Positions 54,970 through 63,577 of a stretch of DNA of 64,000 bases are shown here, one piece after another. This stretch comes from Anaerolineae bacterium (GTDB taxonomy: Bacteria > Chloroflexota > Anaerolineae > DUEN01): assembly GCA_025060615.1 (NCBI GenBank), contig JANXBS010000018.1, forward strand, positions 22,194 through 86,193, in the 5' to 3' direction. Every line of letters starts with the position of its first letter. Within the stretch, counting starts at the first letter, position 1. The position numbers were made by a program, and so were the translations under genes. The notes below the pieces were generated by a model. The model saw only the letters and a list, made by a program, of their open reading frames with translations, did no database searches and was not told the origin of the DNA.

Positions 54970-56031
54970 TCAGGGCTTACTGGCAACAGGATCGAGAATC
55001 GGGATGAGATGTTGGATCCCTTCGCGGATGGCGGCTACCAGTCCTTGCTCTGCCGCCACCATGGCCTGGCGGATCATATGGCGGATGGCGTATGGATCGG
55101 AACGGCCATGGCCGATGATCACGACGCCGTTCACACCTAGCAATGGGGCTCCTCCGATTTCTCGCCAGTCTAACTGGCGGCGCATGTGCCACAGTGTGGG
55201 GCTCATCAGCAACAGCCCCGGAAGCGCCAGCACCAGGCCCGGCGCCATCAGGCATAGCCCCAGGCGATCGCGCCAAGTGCCGGTGAGCTGGCGCGCCAGC
55301 AGCCGAGCCAGGAAGGCGACTACTCCTTCGGTGAGCTTGATGACGACATTTCCTGTGAACCCATCGGTGACCACGACATCGGCCACGTGTTTATGGAGGT
55401 CTTTGCCCTCGATATTGCCAACGAAGTTCAATCCGCTGGCGGCGAGGAGGGAGAAAGCCTCTCGTACCAAGATAGAGCCTTTCTCCGGCTCTTCACCATT
55501 GGAGATGATCCCCACACGGGGATGGAGGATGCCGTGAACCCGCTCGGCATACACTGCTCCCATGATGGCGAACTGGAGCAGGTGTTCGGGCTTACAGTCG
55601 GCGTTGGCGCCGATATCGAGCAGGATACAACGATGAGGGGGCATGGGGTAAATGGTGGCTAGCGCCGGACGAATGATGCCGGGAATGCGGCCCAAGGTGA
55701 AGAGCGCGGCAGCCATCACTGCGCCGGAGTTACCGGCGGAGGCGAAGGCATCGGCCTGGCCCTCACGAACCAGACGCATGGCGACGACCATAGAGGCATC
55801 CCGCTTCTGCTTAACGGCCATAGTGTGTTCGTCCATCGCCACCACCTGCGAGGTGTGAACGATGGGCAGGCGGAGGCCGCGTGTGTCGTGCTGGCGCAGC
55901 TCCGCCCGGATACGCGCCTCATTGCCAACTAAAATCACCTCTAAGCCGTACGCACGCGCGGCTTGGACAGCCCCGGCTACGGTGGCCCCAGGGGCATAAT
56001 CTCCTCCCATGGCGTCCAGCGCGATCCTCAT
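54970..56031 (-). CDS. plsX: phosphate acyltransferase PlsX
   Basis: 353 residues. It opens MRIALDAMGGDYAPGATV, the PlsX start motif, and has SAGNSGAVMAAALF, LLDIGANADCKPEHL, GIISNGEEPEKG and VTDGFTGNVVIKLTEG. PlsX makes acyl-phosphate from acyl-ACP for glycerolipid synthesis at the membrane. ATG 56031 follows CTGGAGAAAA; the upstream frame to 56061 is not needed. A helical LVLALPGLLLM segment near residue 265 may touch the membrane. Followed by fabF. Confidence 0.95.
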   Translation of the reverse strand: MRIALDAMGGDYAPGATVAGAVQAARAYGLEVILVGNEARIRAELRQHDTRGLRLPIVHTSQVVAMDEHTMAVKQKRDASMVVAMRLVREGQADAFASAGNSGAVMAAALFTLGRIPGIIRPALATIYPMPPHRCILLDIGANADCKPEHLLQFAIMGAVYAERVHGILHPRVGIISNGEEPEKGSILVREAFSLLAASGLNFVGNIEGKDLHKHVADVVVTDGFTGNVVIKLTEGVVAFLARLLARQLTGTWRDRLGLCLMAPGLVLALPGLLLMSPTLWHMRRQLDWREIGGAPLLGVNGVVIIGHGRSDPYAIRHMIRQAMVAAEQGLVAAIREGIQHLIPILDPVASKP

Positions 56032-56187
56032 CGCTTTTCTCCAGTTCAATCCACGTGTCAATAGGAAAGAAGAGCGATCAAGCTTCGTTTAGATTTGCCA
56101 ATTTCTCTGGTGTTGTGATAGACTTTGTTGCTTTCTTCGGCCTGTCAGCCACCCCTTTCTGAGACATTCTACGACAGGCGGGCGCGA

Positions 56188-56216
56188 TTGACAAGCAGGA
56201 CGATCGAGACTATAAT
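56188..56216 (+). promoter_or_regulatory. consensus promoter of tRNA-Leu
   Basis: TTGACA (56188-56193), spacer of 17, TATAAT (56211-56216). Both boxes match the sigma-70 consensus exactly, and the gene starts 10 bases later. Confidence 0.85.
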
Positions 56217-56225
56217 GGCTTGCGT

Positions 56226-56310
56226 GCCCCCGTGGTGGAATTGGCATACACGGCAGGTTGAGGGCCTGTGCCCGTTTAAGGGCGTGCCCGTTCGAGTCGG
56301 GCCGGGGGCA
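56226..56310 (+). tRNA. tRNA-Leu, anticodon GAG
   Basis: 85 bases. The acceptor GCCCCCG pairs with CGGGGGC, with A as the discriminator base. The anticodon stem GCAGG/CCTGT surrounds loop TTGAGGG, placing GAG at 56260-56262, which reads CUU and CUC. The long variable arm GCCC..GGGC is typical of leucine tRNAs, and the T arm is GCCCG-TTCGAGT-CGGGC. CCA is not encoded. Confidence 0.95.
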
Positions 56311-56740
56311 TCTTCCCAGGCATTTGTCGGAGCTCTCAAGGGATATTATGAAAAGGCGAGACAGGGGCTTCGCCTGGTCAGGGCCCTATCCTTTGCAATG
56401 AATGTTGCACCCATGGGGAGTGGTACTATAGGATAGGAATGGAAATGGATAGGGCCTCCTGGATGTCTTCCCAGAGCGGCGAAAGCAATGCATAGCATAG
56501 ATGGGCGATGACGGAAGAAGGGCATGGGTTCCCATTCTTCCGTCCATTTTTTGTAGGCGCGCAGAATCTGCCCATGCGCAGATGTCCCCTCTCCCAACTT
56601 GGAGAAAGGGGATTGGGCTGAAAGCTGGCCAAGGTGAGGGGCAGAAGCTGAGGACGCTTTTCAACGAGCCCCTGGGATAATGTTTCAAGGCTATTGCGAG
56701 CCAGGCCCAGGGATTGTGACCAGTCTCATCATAGGCATTC
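56311..56740 (+). promoter_or_regulatory. leader region of the NusG-paralogue gene
   Basis: 430 bases without a gene. It holds a possible promoter (TTGCAC, 16-base spacer, TATAGG, near 56403-56430), an inverted word AGGGCCCTATCC / GGATAGGGCC near 56380-56450, and an intrinsic terminator at 56510-56552. A transcript from that promoter would be cut by the terminator unless antitermination occurs. Confidence 0.4.
56510..56552 (+). terminator. intrinsic terminator in the leader
   Basis: GACGGAAGAA (56510-56519) pairs exactly with TTCTTCCGTC (56535-56544) around a 15-base loop and is followed by CATTTTTT. It can end tRNA-Leu transcription or act as an attenuator for the downstream genes. Confidence 0.7.
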
Positions 56741-57304
56741 ATGGGGTTACACTGGTACGCACTACATACGCAGCCACATCGAGAGCTACAGGTAGCCCAT
56801 CTGCTCTTCGTACGAGAAGTGGAGGTCTTCTTACCAATGGTGCCGATGCGCCATCGGCGTCTTGGAAAGGTGGATCGCCCTCTTTTTCCCTGTTATCTCT
56901 TCGCCCGTTTTGATCTGGATGTATTAGGGCTTTCGCCAGTGCGATGGACGCCGGGACTACGTTGCGTGGTCGCTTTTGATGGTCGGCCGGTGGCGATCCC
57001 GGATGAGGTGATCGTTCGCCTGCAAGAGCGTGTGCAGGCCGTACAAGCGGCCGGTGGGTTGCCATCTCATCAATTTCAACCGGGCGAGCGGGTGTTGATC
57101 GTGGACGGCCCCCTGCGGGGGCTAGAGGCGGTGTTTCAGGGCCCGATGCGGCCCAGCGAACGGGTGCGGGTTTTGATCGAGTTCCTGGGCCGGTTAGCTG
57201 AGACGGAAGTGCCCTTGGACAGTGTGGAGCGTGTTCCCTCAGGAGCACGTGCTCATCCGCCGCGAAGGACGCGGGGCCGGGGACGGCCAATTCGTCCTCG
57301 CTGA
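56741..57304 (+). CDS. specialised NusG paralogue (RfaH/LoaP-like antiterminator)
   Basis: 187 residues. NusG N-terminal domain: HWYALHTQPHRELQVAHLL, VEVFLPMVPMRHRRLGKVDRPLFPCYLFARF, where the FPCYLFARF words are typical. After a linker comes a KOW motif, FQPGERVLIVDGPLRGLEAVFQG, then a basic tail (PPRRTRGRGRPIRPR). Housekeeping NusG lies beside secE and rplK, and none of these is here. At the head of a polysaccharide cluster and behind a terminator, it most likely promotes read-through of the long cluster, as RfaH, LoaP and UpxY do. The basic tail is unusual. Confidence 0.85.
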   Translation: MGLHWYALHTQPHRELQVAHLLFVREVEVFLPMVPMRHRRLGKVDRPLFPCYLFARFDLDVLGLSPVRWTPGLRCVVAFDGRPVAIPDEVIVRLQERVQAVQAAGGLPSHQFQPGERVLIVDGPLRGLEAVFQGPMRPSERVRVLIEFLGRLAETEVPLDSVERVPSGARAHPPRRTRGRGRPIRPR

Positions 57305-57536
57305 ATTACGGCCTTTCGGACACCCTCTGAGCGGCCTCATGCCGCGATGTAGATGCCTCATAACGCTGGCCTGTCGTAGCCGCTGCTCCGGGCTGGCTGC
57401 ATCAGTGGGCCTTCGATGAGGAAGCCTGGCGTCGGATCTGCCTTATCTCAGCTCTTCCTGAGCGAGGAAAGGCGCTCGGAAGGGCAGCGCTTGCCTTTAG
57501 ATCATCTCCCTTTTCCAAACCACCAGCGGATTGATC

Positions 57537-58526
57537 ATGCGCTATTTGATCACCGGCGGGGCGGGGTTTATCGGCTCGCATCTGGCCGAAGCGCTACTAG
57601 CCGAAGGACATCAGGTCACCATCATAGACGACCTCTCCACCGGCCGCTTCGAGAACATCGTCCACCTGCGGGGCCAGCCCGGCTTCCGCTTTGCCATTGA
57701 TACTATTACCAACGAGGTCGTACTGGATCGGTTGGCCAGCGAGTGCGACGCGATCTACCATTTAGCGGCGGCAGTGGGCGTGGATCTGATCGTGCGCCGG
57801 CCTGTCTACACCATCCAGAATAACGTCATGGGGACTGAGGCCGTGCTGCGGGCGGCAGTGCGCTATCGGGTGCCTGTGCTGATCACCTCGACATCCGAGG
57901 TGTATGGCAAGGGGGTGCGGGTTCCCTTTCAGGAGGACGATGACGTGGTGTTGGGACCTACCTCGCGCAGCCGTTGGGCCTATGCCGCCTCCAAGATGAT
58001 AGACGAGTTCCTGGGGCTGGCCTATCACCGAGAAATGGGGTTGCCGGTGGTGATCGCGCGCCTCTTCAACACGATAGGGCCGCGCCAGACAGGCCGATAC
58101 GGCATGGTGGTGCCACGGTTCGTCCAGCAGGCGCTCCAGGGCGAGCCGATCACGGTGTACGGGGATGGCCAGCAGAGCCGTTGTTTCTGCGACGTGGCGG
58201 ATGTGGTACGGGCCATCCAAGGGCTGATGACACACCCGGAGGCGGTCGGGCGCGTGTTTAACGTGGGGAGCACGGAAGAGGTGACCATTGAAGCGCTGGC
58301 GCATCGGGTGAAGGCAGTGACGGGGAGCGACTCGCCCATCGTCTACGTGCCATATGACCAGGCGTACGCGCCCGGCTTTGAGGACATGCGCCGGCGTGTG
58401 CCTGATATCCGCCGGATTCAAACGTTGTTAGGCTGGGCGCCTCGCATCCCGCTGGACGAGACGCTGGCCCACATCCGGGATGAAATGTGTCGTCAGCACA
58501 CGCAACGGGCAAGCGATATGAGGTGA
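57537..58526 (+). CDS. NAD-dependent epimerase, UDP-glucuronate decarboxylase-like
   Basis: 329 residues, extended SDR. Motifs: LITGGAGFIGSHLAEALL, then ITSTSEVYGKG and YAASKMIDEF (Tyr-x3-Lys). The Glu in STSEVYG and the C-terminal RRRVPDIRRIQTLLGWAPR match UDP-glucuronate decarboxylases (UXS and the ArnA C-domain), whereas plain 4-epimerases have S-S/A at that place. The next gene makes UDP-uronic acid, so a step to UDP-xylose is plausible. The family contains many activities and this call is inference. The 230 bases before it contain only a small GAGCG/CGCTC hairpin near 57460. ATG at 57537. Confidence 0.75.
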   Translation: MRYLITGGAGFIGSHLAEALLAEGHQVTIIDDLSTGRFENIVHLRGQPGFRFAIDTITNEVVLDRLASECDAIYHLAAAVGVDLIVRRPVYTIQNNVMGTEAVLRAAVRYRVPVLITSTSEVYGKGVRVPFQEDDDVVLGPTSRSRWAYAASKMIDEFLGLAYHREMGLPVVIARLFNTIGPRQTGRYGMVVPRFVQQALQGEPITVYGDGQQSRCFCDVADVVRAIQGLMTHPEAVGRVFNVGSTEEVTIEALAHRVKAVTGSDSPIVYVPYDQAYAPGFEDMRRRVPDIRRIQTLLGWAPRIPLDETLAHIRDEMCRQHTQRASDMR

Positions 58527-58530
58527 AAAG

Positions 58531-59907
58531 ATGCCTCTGGTTCAACCTACAAAGCAGGAAGCACTCCTAACGGATGTCCCTGCCACGCGTCTGCTCGAGC
58601 GGATAGCGCAGCGTCAAGCCATGGTGGCCGTGATCGGCCTGGGATACGTCGGCCTGCCGCTGGCTGTGGCGTTCGCTGAAGCCCGCTTTCCCGTGATCGG
58701 CATTGATATAGACGCCTCTCGAGTGGACACCATCCGCCGCGGCGAATCCTATGTGCTGGACGTCTCCTCGGAACGGCTGAGGGCGCTGGTGATCCCTTCG
58801 ATTGCGGAAGATGGAAGATGGATGACGGATGAGAAGCCTCGTCTGATGGCCACTACGGATTATGCAGCCCTTGATCGCTGCGATGTGGCCATCATCTGCG
58901 TGCCCACGCCGCTGAGCAAAACGAGGGATCCCGACATCAGCTATGTCTTAGCGGCCGGAGAGGGAGTGGCGGCTCACGTGCATCCGGGCATGTTGGTCGT
59001 GTTGGAGTCCACTACCTACCCAGGCACCACAGAGGAGCTCCTACGGCCGATGCTGGAGCGGGGTGGGCTGCAGGTCGGCCGCGATTGCTTCTTGGCCTTC
59101 TCGCCGGAGCGGATTGATCCCGGCCGCACCGATTACACGATCCACAACACTCCGAAGGTCGTGGGCGGTGTGACACCGACATGCCTGAAGGTGGCCAGCG
59201 CGCTGTATAACGCCGTAGTCGAGCGCGTGGTGCCGGTCTCCTCGCCGGCAGCGGCGGAGATGGTCAAGCTGTTGGAGAACACCTTCCGGGCTGTGAACAT
59301 CGCGCTAGTGAACGAGATCGCCCTGATGTGCGACAAGCTGGGGTTGGACGTGTGGGAGGTGATCGAGGCGGCTGCCACCAAGCCTTATGGCTTCATGAAA
59401 TTCACACCGGGGCCGGGCGTGGGTGGGCACTGCATCCCGCTCGATCCGCATTACCTCTCATGGAAGCTGAGGAAGCTCAACTACAACGCCCGTTTCATCC
59501 AGTTGGCCGAGGAGATTAACGCAGAGATGCCATACTACTGGGTAGGCAAGGTGCAGGACGCCCTGAATCAGGCGGGGAAGCCAGTCAAGGGAAGCCGGGT
59601 GTTGGTGTTAGGCGTGGCGTATAAGAAGGACGTGAACGATGTGCGCGAGTCGCCGGCGCTGGATATCATCGAGTTGCTGCGGGCTAAAGGGGCCGACGTG
59701 CGTTATCACGACCCATATGTGCCGGTGATCTTTCACAACGGTTACAGCATGAGCTCGGAGCCGGATCTGGACCAAGCGTTAGAGACAGCGGATTGCGTAA
59801 TCGTCGTAACTGACCATAGCTGGTATGATTGGGAGAACGTGGCGCGGCGGGCGCGCCTGATCGTAGACACGCGACACGTAATCCCCCGGCGTCCAGCCAT
59901 GGCCTGA
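58531..59907 (+). CDS. UDP-glucose/UDP-HexNAc-type 6-dehydrogenase
   Basis: 458 residues of the nucleotide sugar dehydrogenase family. The NAD site is VAVIGLGYVGLPLAVAFAEA; CVPTPLSKTRDPDISYV and the catalytic Cys in PGVGGHCIPLDPHYL follow, and ALDIIELLRAKGADVRYHDPY closes it. The wording is closest to WbpA/WecC-like enzymes. It oxidises C6 of a UDP-sugar to an acid with two NAD. A short stretch, AEDGRWMTDEKP, encoded by a GAAGATGG-rich DNA repeat near 58805-58835, looks inserted between two conserved strands. Spacing to the upstream gene is 4 bases. Confidence 0.88.
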   Translation: MPLVQPTKQEALLTDVPATRLLERIAQRQAMVAVIGLGYVGLPLAVAFAEARFPVIGIDIDASRVDTIRRGESYVLDVSSERLRALVIPSIAEDGRWMTDEKPRLMATTDYAALDRCDVAIICVPTPLSKTRDPDISYVLAAGEGVAAHVHPGMLVVLESTTYPGTTEELLRPMLERGGLQVGRDCFLAFSPERIDPGRTDYTIHNTPKVVGGVTPTCLKVASALYNAVVERVVPVSSPAAAEMVKLLENTFRAVNIALVNEIALMCDKLGLDVWEVIEAAATKPYGFMKFTPGPGVGGHCIPLDPHYLSWKLRKLNYNARFIQLAEEINAEMPYYWVGKVQDALNQAGKPVKGSRVLVLGVAYKKDVNDVRESPALDIIELLRAKGADVRYHDPYVPVIFHNGYSMSSEPDLDQALETADCVIVVTDHSWYDWENVARRARLIVDTRHVIPRRPAMA

Positions 59908-59981
59908 GGCGCGGCAGTGAAAACGCGTTCCACGTTCGCACGTTCGTGGGCACGTTAGATTACGTCGGATTGAGGAAAGCC

Positions 59982-61028
59982 TTGGCTACTTACCTTGTGA
60001 CCGGCTGTGCCGGATTTATCGGCTGGAGGGTGACTGAGTTCCTAGTGGCTGACGGTCACACTGTAGTCGGCGTGGATAACCTCAACGACGCATACGATGT
60101 GCGCCTGAAGCAGTGGCGCCTGGCGCAGTTAGAAGGCAAGCCGGGGTTCACCTTTCATCGGCTGGATATCACGGATCGGGAAGCATTGCGAGGCTTGTTC
60201 CAGGCGAACGCTGACGGCAGACAGCCTAGCGCCGAAAGGGATACAGCCGTCGGCGGTCCGTGGTCGGCGGTCATCAACCTTGCAGCAAGGGCCGGCGTTC
60301 GCCAATCCGTGAAAAATCCTTGGGCTTACTTCGAGACCAACGTCACTGGCACGCTGAACCTTCTGGAGTTGTGCCGTGAGTTCGGTGTGAAGAAGTTCAT
60401 CCTCGCATCCACCTCCAGCCTGTATGGAGCCAACAACTCTAGGCCATTTCGGGAGGATGCCAACACGGATGGGCCGCTCTCACCGTATGCGGCTTCTAAG
60501 AAGGCAGCGGAAGCATTGTGCTATACCTATCACTACCTGTACGGCATGGACGTGATGGTGCTGCGCTATTTCACCGTCTACGGCCCGGCGGGCCGGCCTG
60601 ACATGAGCTTGTTCCGCTTCGTGCAGTGGATCAGCGAAGGCCGGCCGGTGATCGTGTATGGGGATGGACAGCAGTCCCGTGACTTCACCTACGTGGACGA
60701 CATCGCCCGCGGCACCATGGCTGCCCTATCCTTTCTCGATTCCGCAATCCCAACGCCGAAATTCGAGATCATCAACTTAGGCTCTGACCAACCCGTGGTG
60801 CTGCTGGACGTCATTCGGCTGATGGAAGAATTGGTAGGGAAGAAGGCCCAGATCGAATATCGGCCTCGTCACCCCGCCGACATGTCGGCCACGTGGGCAG
60901 ACGTCAGTAAAGCGAAGTGCTTCCTTGGCTGGCAACCACGGATCCGATTGCGGGAAGGGGTGGCACAGTTAGTGGCGTGGTATCGGGAAAATCGGAATTG
61001 GGCTAAGGACGTGGCCACATGCTGTTGA
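59982..61028 (+). CDS. NAD-dependent epimerase, UDP-glucuronate 4-epimerase-like
   Basis: 348 residues from a TTG start at 59982 that is preceded by GAGGAAAG; upstream in-frame residues back to 59829 overlap the dehydrogenase gene and look non-coding. Motifs: YLVTGCAGFIGWRVTEFL, STSSLYGANN, and YAASKKAAEALCYTYHYLYG. This pattern fits UDP-glucuronate 4-epimerases, which make UDP-galacturonate. Relative to relatives, about 17 residues (ADGRQPSAERDTAVGG) appear inserted before VINLAARAGVRQS. They are encoded by a GC-rich imperfect palindrome at about 60209-60265. If the insertion disturbs the fold, activity may be reduced. Confidence 0.82.
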   Translation: MATYLVTGCAGFIGWRVTEFLVADGHTVVGVDNLNDAYDVRLKQWRLAQLEGKPGFTFHRLDITDREALRGLFQANADGRQPSAERDTAVGGPWSAVINLAARAGVRQSVKNPWAYFETNVTGTLNLLELCREFGVKKFILASTSSLYGANNSRPFREDANTDGPLSPYAASKKAAEALCYTYHYLYGMDVMVLRYFTVYGPAGRPDMSLFRFVQWISEGRPVIVYGDGQQSRDFTYVDDIARGTMAALSFLDSAIPTPKFEIINLGSDQPVVLLDVIRLMEELVGKKAQIEYRPRHPADMSATWADVSKAKCFLGWQPRIRLREGVAQLVAWYRENRNWAKDVATCC

Positions 61029-61090
61029 GTACAGCTCTCATCGAAAGACGAACGATGGTTGAGACCTGGAAAGTTGAAAGAGGTAAGAAG

Positions 61091-61651
61091 ATGGCTGCCA
61101 AAGCGTTGACGAAAAGGCGCCTTTGGACATACGATGAACTGATTGCCGAGATGCCGGAGACAAATCAACCCAGCGAATTATGGGAGGGGGAGTTAATCGT
61201 GGCGCCTGCGCCGACTCCGCTGCATCAGAGGATCGTCTTTCGCTTAGCACGTCTTTTGGAGCATTTTGTGTCTGAGCATCAACTGGGTGAAATCATGATT
61301 GCCCCTTTAGATGTAGTTTTGTCCCCACGGCGAGTCGTGCAGCCGGACATCATTTACATCTCGAACGCCAAGCATCATATCATCCAGGACTGCATCCGCG
61401 GCGTTCCCGACTTGATAGTCGAGGTGGTCTCGCCGGGAACCTGGCGACGGGATCACGTAGACAAGAAGACGTTATACGAACAGTTCGGCGTTCTCGAGTA
61501 TTGGATCGTGGACCCGGAGGCTAGGATGATTGAGGTGTTTGTGTTAGAGGAAAAGAGCTTCCGGCTGTTAGATCGTTCCGGCCCAGGTGAGCCAGCGCGC
61601 TCGCAATTGTTGAGAGGGCTCACGGTGGCCGTGGAAGAGGTTCTAGGATGA
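61091..61651 (+). CDS. Uma2-family (DUF820) putative endonuclease
   Basis: 186 residues. Conserved points are RLWTYDELIAEMP, ELWEGELIVAPAPTPLHQRIV, QPDIIYIS, DLIVEVVSPGTWRRDHVDKK and FGVLEYWIVDPE, the last forming the supposed PD-(D/E)xK site. The ATG at 61091 follows AGAGGTAAG; earlier in-frame starts at 61055 and 61019 exist, the last overlapping the epimerase gene. It sits within the polysaccharide cluster but has no obvious role in it. Its likely mobility within genomes is a family observation. Confidence 0.78.
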   Translation: MAAKALTKRRLWTYDELIAEMPETNQPSELWEGELIVAPAPTPLHQRIVFRLARLLEHFVSEHQLGEIMIAPLDVVLSPRRVVQPDIIYISNAKHHIIQDCIRGVPDLIVEVVSPGTWRRDHVDKKTLYEQFGVLEYWIVDPEARMIEVFVLEEKSFRLLDRSGPGEPARSQLLRGLTVAVEEVLG

Positions 61652-61836
61652 CAGAGGAAAACAGAGGAACGGGTTACCGGGTGATGTTATTCGGGTTAGC
61701 AAAGGAGAAAGACCAGGGTGCCACGCCGGCCGCCATCAGCAAGGTGAGCCACAGGCGAGGCATGCGGTAGGATTTAGCGCTACGCTTTTTCGTGCGCTAG
61801 ATCAGCGCACAATCCATTATTTAGGAGATGGTCTGA

Positions 61837-63123
61837 ATGGAAGAAGAGATTGACCTACGAGAATACATCTTCACTCTCCTCAAGTACTGGAAATGGATCC
61901 TCGGGACTGCCATTGCAACTGCCGTTGTCGCCTTGGGGGTCAGTTTCCTCCTCTCCCCGACCTACGAGGCCATCGCCTTGGTAGCAGTCACCAAACCTCG
62001 CTACATAATGCAGTTTGACCCCCGTATCGCTCCCATGGAGTCAGTCAGCGGTGCCATGATTCAGCCGGCATACAAAGCCTACCCGGAACTTGCGACCAGC
62101 GACGAGGTCCTGCAGGAATTACTTTCCCGGCTGAACCCGAGGCCGGAGAATCTAGAAACCTTAGAAGACCTGAGTGGAATTACAAACGCCAAGTCCGGTA
62201 CTGACCCCAGTGTGATCCGCTTGATCGTTCGTTATCGGGATCCTGATGCAGCCGCGCATATCGCCAATCTCTGGGCCGAGATCTTCATCCGGCGAGCCAA
62301 CGAAATCTATGGCACCGAGGCCCGATCCCAGCTTCAGTTTTACCAGCAGCAACTAGAGCGGGCGAGGACTGAACTAACCGTAGCAGAGGAGATGCTGGTG
62401 GAGTTCCAGGCCCGCAACCGCGAGTCGATCTTGCAGAATCAATTAAGCTCATATCGCCAGATGCAGGCAGACTATCTAGCAGATCAGCGTCAGATCGCCT
62501 ATATCGTACAAGACATTCAGGGGCTACGAGAGCAGTTGAGCCGCCAACCTACTGACCAACCATCAACCCTAGCGGACCAGTTGACCGCGCTCTTTTTGCA
62601 GATCAAAGCCTTCAACGCCCAGGCCTCAGCGCCTATCCAGTTGCAGGTAGATAATGCCGCAACGCTCTCGGAAAAGTCTCTCCCAGAGCAGATTGCGTTT
62701 CTGGACGATATGGTGCAGATTCTGGAGAAAAAGTCGGCGGAGATCGAAGGGCGGCTAGCGGAGCTGGAGCCCCAGATCTTGGCCTTGCAGCAGGAATTGC
62801 AACAAATTTACACCGAAGCTGACCGGCTGACCCGGGCCCGGGATGTGGCCCGGGAGACGTATATGACGCTGACGCGGAAGGTAGAAGAGGCTCGTATCGC
62901 AGCCGAGGACGCCTCTACCGGCGAGGTACGGCTGGCTAGTCAGGCGGCAGTGCCAGAGAGGCCCGTCAGTCCCCGCAAACTGCTCAATACTGCTATAGCG
63001 GGCATGTTAGGGTTGATGGTGGCGGTCTTCGGAGCATTCGGAGCGGAGTGGTGGAGAAACGGAGCCGGGGAGCAGGGGCACCAAGGAGCATGGGAACGAA
63101 GAAGCGGAGATGTGGAGGCATAA
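61837..63123 (+). CDS. Wzz/GumC-type polysaccharide chain-length determinant
   Basis: 428 residues. Membrane segments flank a large external coiled coil: the N-terminal one is YWKWILGTAIATAVVALGVSFLL (spelled in part) and the C-terminal one LNTAIAGMLGLMVAVFGAFG. The coil runs from about residue 155 to 370, rich in Gln/Glu/Leu. The Pro-rich RPVSPRKLLNTAI before the second helix is characteristic of Wzz proteins. The short tail has no tyrosine kinase domain, so a separate kinase would be expected downstream. GGAGATGG precedes ATG 61837. It controls length and export of the polymer built by the sugar genes upstream. Confidence 0.88.
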   Translation: MEEEIDLREYIFTLLKYWKWILGTAIATAVVALGVSFLLSPTYEAIALVAVTKPRYIMQFDPRIAPMESVSGAMIQPAYKAYPELATSDEVLQELLSRLNPRPENLETLEDLSGITNAKSGTDPSVIRLIVRYRDPDAAAHIANLWAEIFIRRANEIYGTEARSQLQFYQQQLERARTELTVAEEMLVEFQARNRESILQNQLSSYRQMQADYLADQRQIAYIVQDIQGLREQLSRQPTDQPSTLADQLTALFLQIKAFNAQASAPIQLQVDNAATLSEKSLPEQIAFLDDMVQILEKKSAEIEGRLAELEPQILALQQELQQIYTEADRLTRARDVARETYMTLTRKVEEARIAAEDASTGEVRLASQAAVPERPVSPRKLLNTAIAGMLGLMVAVFGAFGAEWWRNGAGEQGHQGAWERRSGDVEA

Positions 63124-63194
63124 CAGGTGTGGTTTGAGGCCTGTCAGGGCGAAATTCCGAGAATGCGAAACGAAACATCAGATCATCCGGTTCT

Positions 63195-63532
63195 GTGAGG
63201 GCTATCTCCCTAGACCGGGATGAGGTTCTCCGGCAGTTGCGGGAAGTAGCGATAGAGGCCCTGGAGGCTTTTCCAGAACTCCGGGAAGTGCGGCTGATCG
63301 GTTCCCTGGCCACAGGCACGCACATTGGCACCAGCGACATAGGCCTCCTGCTTCAGGTGACGGCAATTTCCGGAAACCTGTTGGAAGCGATGAAGCCCTA
63401 CTTTATTCTTCATTCTTCTTCTCCCGCCGCCTGGACATGGGCCTGGATATGCTCCTCTCCAGCATGGAACTTCCCTCCGGGCTGGAGGAGGCAGCGCGAG
63501 AGAGTATCTCGCTGGCCGTACGAAGGGATTGA
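63195..63532 (+). pseudogene. frameshifted minimal nucleotidyltransferase
   Basis: From GTG 63195 the frame gives a MNT-like (pol beta superfamily) start: DEVLRQLREVAIEALEAFPELREVRLIGSLATGTHIGTSD. The metal-binding second Asp of the GS..SDxD motif is replaced by Gly (SDIGLLL). After about 63405 the frame becomes unlikely, whereas another frame gives FFSRRLDMGLDMLLSSMELP and ends at a stop at 63530-63532, as in real members. The shift lies in a TTC-rich run (63405-63425), so slippage is a likely cause. A sequencing error cannot be ruled out. Confidence 0.65.
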
Positions 63533-63548
63533 ACCCATGGATTTCGCA

Positions 63549-63577
63549 GATTTCACAGATTTTTAATCCGTGAAATC
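63549..63577. repeat. near-perfect hairpin of the GATTTCACAGATT type
   Basis: GATTTCACAGATT (63549-63561) pairs with AATCCGTGAAATC (63565-63577) with one mismatch and a 3-base loop. It adjoins the tandem repeat that follows. Confidence 0.65.

Noticed and set aside
56230..56436. ORF starting MACVPPWWNWHTRQVE
   Set aside because: It is the translation of tRNA-Leu, a common artefact.
61648..61770. A 40-codon ORF overlapping the Uma2 stop
   Set aside because: No hydrophobic segment or motif and no ribosome-binding site; likely chance.
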